A DNA stretch of 64,000 bases from Marivivens donghaensis (lineage in GTDB: Bacteria > Pseudomonadota > Alphaproteobacteria > Rhodobacterales > Rhodobacteraceae), in the NCBI RefSeq assembly GCF_011806565.1, contig NZ_JAATOP010000007.1, positions 124,001 through 188,000 on the forward strand, read 5' to 3'. Below, one piece after another: positions 61,848 to 64,000 of this stretch; position 1 is the stretch's first letter; each line of letters opens with the position of its first letter. The position numbers and the translations under genes are program-made. The notes under the pieces were generated by a model, which saw nothing but the letters and a program-made list of their open reading frames with translations, did no database searches and was not told the DNA's origin.

Positions 61848-63881
61848 TCAGTTCAGGGGCCAGGGCATGTCGGTGACGTCCTGAAGCAGGCCGGGCGGGA
61901 AATCCCGGTTCAGCGCACCAGCCATCACGCACATCAGGGCAAGCCCGCCGGCGGTCATGATCAGCGTCTTGGTCCACGATGCCTGCGCCCGCACGCGGAG
62001 GAAGGCGATGAGGAACCCGGTCAGCGCGAGGATAAAGCCCAGTACCCAGGTCGCCGCGATGAGCCCGCCGAACCACGCGAGCGTCGGCCACAGACCATAG
62101 GGCGCGTCGGCGTCCTCGCCCGAGGATTCCTTGTCGGCAAAGATCGTGTCGGTCTCGGGCCGCAGGATCATCTGCACCAGCAGGATCAGCAGGGCCGCAA
62201 GCGTGATGCCACCGATGACGAGCGGCACGATCTTGTCGGTCAGGTTGTAGTCGGGGATCATGTTCGCGTTGATCAGGGCGGCCACGACGTAGGCCATGAT
62301 GATCAGCAGGAAGACCAGCGGCGCACGCTTGGACCCGGCCTTCACGTCCCCCTCGGCCATGATCGACTTCGCCTGGCGCAGGCCCAGGACGACCGACACG
62401 ACCGTGATGATCAGCAGGACGATGACGATGGGCGAGAAGATGTAGTCCATGCCCTCCTGGAACGAGCTGCGGAAGCGGAACGACGCGATCTGGAACGCCT
62501 GGTTCGAGAATTTCTCGACCGGGTTCGAGAGCACGAAACCGATCAGGAACGCCGGACGCGACCAGTCGAAGCGCCGCAGGAAGATCCCGATGAGACCGAT
62601 CGTGAAGAGCGCGAGGATGTCCTCGAAGTTCTGCCCCGACTGGAACGCCGCGAAGGAGATCAGCATGAACAGGAAGGGCGCGAGGTAGGTGAAACGGATG
62701 GTCGTCAGCTTCGCGATCCCACCCGACGCGGCGATGCACAGGAGCGTGCCGACGACGTTCGCCAGAGCCAGGAGCCAGACGATGGAATAGGTGATGTCGA
62801 GGTTGTCGCGCAGCATGGACGGACCGACTTCGATGTCGCCGGACCCCAGGAGGGCGATCGCGCCGATGAAGATGGCCATCGACCCCGAACCGGGGATGCC
62901 AAACAGCAGGGTGGGGACGAGACCGCCGCCTTCCTTGGCGTTGTTCGAGCTTTCCGGCCCGATCACGCCGCGGATTTCACCCTTGCCGAAGTTCGACTTG
63001 TCCTTGGTGGTCTGCACCGCGTGACCATAGGCGATCCAGTCGACGACGGAGCCCCCAAGGCCCGGAATGACTCCGACCACGACCCCGATCAGGGAGCAGC
63101 GCAGCGAGAGCCACTTGTTCGCGAACCAGTCGCGCACGCCGACGCCCCAACCGGCACCCAGCTTGGCCTCCTTGGCGATGGCGCGGTCCTGCCGCAGCAG
63201 GCTGACGATTTCGGGAACGGCAAAGATGCCGAGGCCGACGATCACCAGTTTCAGGCCGTCAGTCAGGTAGGGAATGTCATAGGTGGCCATGCGCAGCGAT
63301 CCACCGGCATCCGCCTCGCCGATCGTGCCGATGAGCATGCCGAGACCCGCCGCAGCCAGGCCCTTGAGCGCGACGCGGCCCGCCAGGACGGCAACCATCG
63401 ACAGGCCCAGGATGGAGATCATCAGCATCTCCGGCAGACCGAATGCCAGGACCAGCGGCCGTGCCACGACGATGAACATCGTCAGGAACATCGCGCCGAC
63501 CAGGCCACCGAACAGGGAGGACGTGAATGCCGCCGACAGCGCCCGCGCCGCCTGCCCCTTCTTGGCCATCGGAAATCCGTCGAGAACCGTGGCCTGCGAC
63601 GCGGAGGAGCCGGGGATCCCCATCAGGACCGACGCGAAGGTGTCGGAGGTCGGCACGACGGCCACCATCCCCACCATCAGGGCTAGGCCCATCAACGGGT
63701 CCATTCCGAACATGAACGGCAGGAGCAGGGAAAGGCCGGCGATGCCGCCGAGGCCCGGGAACACGCCTACCGCGAGGCCCATCACCACGCCGAGGACGAG
63801 ATACCCCAGCACGGCGGGTTGCAAGATCATCTCCCAGGCCTGCCCAAGCGCAGGTAGGGCGTCGGCGAAAAGGTCCATCAC
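61848..63881 (-). CDS. tripartite tricarboxylate transporter, TctA-TctB fusion
   Basis: This 677-residue membrane protein has residues 1 to about 500 matching TctA (GVFPGLGGIAGLSLLLPFMFGM, GIPGSSASQATVLDGFPMAKKGQAARAL, VIPGLGGSVVDWIAYGHA), while about 500-677 add four further membrane segments with the TctB pattern (YNLTDKIVPLVIGGITLAAL ... LNRDFPPGLL). The two permease subunits, usually separate, are joined. It starts downstream of tctC and its terminator. Confidence 0.9.
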   Translation of the reverse strand: MMDLFADALPALGQAWEMILQPAVLGYLVLGVVMGLAVGVFPGLGGIAGLSLLLPFMFGMDPLMGLALMVGMVAVVPTSDTFASVLMGIPGSSASQATVLDGFPMAKKGQAARALSAAFTSSLFGGLVGAMFLTMFIVVARPLVLAFGLPEMLMISILGLSMVAVLAGRVALKGLAAAGLGMLIGTIGEADAGGSLRMATYDIPYLTDGLKLVIVGLGIFAVPEIVSLLRQDRAIAKEAKLGAGWGVGVRDWFANKWLSLRCSLIGVVVGVIPGLGGSVVDWIAYGHAVQTTKDKSNFGKGEIRGVIGPESSNNAKEGGGLVPTLLFGIPGSGSMAIFIGAIALLGSGDIEVGPSMLRDNLDITYSIVWLLALANVVGTLLCIAASGGIAKLTTIRFTYLAPFLFMLISFAAFQSGQNFEDILALFTIGLIGIFLRRFDWSRPAFLIGFVLSNPVEKFSNQAFQIASFRFRSSFQEGMDYIFSPIVIVLLIITVVSVVLGLRQAKSIMAEGDVKAGSKRAPLVFLLIIMAYVVAALINANMIPDYNLTDKIVPLVIGGITLAALLILLVQMILRPETDTIFADKESSGEDADAPYGLWPTLAWFGGLIAATWVLGFILALTGFLIAFLRVRAQASWTKTLIMTAGGLALMCVMAGALNRDFPPGLLQDVTDMPWPLN

Positions 63882-63919
63882 ACCGGCTTTCGATTCTAGA
63901 ATTTCAAAAAGAGCGAAAC

Positions 63920-63946
63920 GGCCCCCGCATCCAACGTGCGGGGGCC
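63920..63946 (-). terminator. terminator-like hairpin between tctC and tctA
   Basis: On the minus strand GGCCCCCGCA pairs with TGCGGGGGCC, then GTTTCGCTCTTTTTG. It lies 14 bases after the tctC stop and 39 before the tctA start, as in other binding-protein/permease pairs. Confidence 0.75.
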
Positions 63947-63959
63947 GCGAGGGTATCGC

Positions 63960-64000
63960 TTAGTTGAGCGTCACGCCGTAGGCGTTCTTCAGCCAGTCGA
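63960..64000 (-). CDS. TctC-like tricarboxylate-binding protein, C-terminal end only
   Basis: The last 13 codons of a frame on the minus strand read DWLKNAYGVTLN and a TAA stop, entering from the right edge. Position upstream of tctA and the length of the gap fit the periplasmic binding protein TctC of the tripartite tricarboxylate system. The rest is outside the window, so the call rests on context. Confidence 0.6.
   Translation of the reverse strand, partial: DWLKNAYGVTLN

Noticed and set aside
61831-62739. N-terminal extension of the PrpF frame over tctA
   Set aside because: The frame is open upstream only as antisense shadow of the permease gene; the PrpF N-terminus begins at 61830 with a ribosome site.
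1-64000. CRISPR array, tRNA or rRNA genes
   Set aside because: No regularly spaced repeats and no cloverleaf or rRNA-like sequence were seen on reading both strands.

Overview
The window is chromosomal DNA of a marine-type alphaproteobacterium of the Rhodobacteraceae (Roseobacter group). The evidence is gene content and order: plsX-rpmF-DUF177, argS-SPOR-scpA-scpB, ilvB-ilvN, edd-eda, a DksA with a degenerate zinc finger, RDD and DUF2852 neighbours, and two TRAP carboxylate transporters. Coding density and GC are high. I see no rRNA, tRNA or CRISPR array.

Layout, 1-51.5 kb (core-like). It starts inside plsX and runs through rpmF, DUF177, bamE, an OlsB-like acyltransferase and the ilvB-ilvN operon. 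The ilv operon is preceded by a promoter, a 16-residue leader peptide with five Val codons and an intrinsic terminator, a classic attenuator. A Cache-sensor kinase/NarL-type regulator pair then sits divergent to a TakP-like TRAP operon (7.8-12.4 kb). Housekeeping genes follow: bpt, RDD, DUF2852, glnE, eda and edd with a LacI-type operator, an RlmI-type methyltransferase and a PIN protein. A minus-strand cluster (23.2-28.8 kb) holds an M48 peptidase, DedA, a VWA/CoxE-like protein, a DUF2927 lipoprotein and a MoxR ATPase. Next come dksA, an FAD monooxygenase, xthA, a degenerate hybrid kinase with a stand-alone receiver, erpA, dgt, a cation/proton antiporter, argS, a SPOR protein, scpAB and a P450. 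A complete dctB-dctD-dctP-dctQ-dctM block closes this part. Its DctD has lost the sigma-54 (GAFTGA) and Walker A signatures but keeps its DNA-binding domain, and DctD-like inverted repeats lie directly upstream of dctP.

Layout, 51.5-64 kb (accessory). A large serine recombinase with no stop codon of its own abuts an extragenic repeat just after dctM. It is followed by a small coupled gene, a small unknown (possibly PemK-like) gene and about 735 bp of gene-free DNA packed with inverted repeats. Beyond that lies a tricarboxylate catabolic island: tcuB-tcuA-gntR, an AbrB-family membrane protein, a D-2-hydroxyacid dehydrogenase, a 53-residue protein, a tandem UspA protein, a PrpF-family isomerase, a TctA-TctB fusion and the end of tctC. 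Together these would import a tricarboxylate, isomerise and oxidise it, and feed aconitate into the TCA cycle under GntR control.

Overall theme: acquisition and regulated use of carboxylic acids (two TRAP systems and one TTT system, each with its own regulator) set among core replication, translation, nitrogen and amino acid genes.
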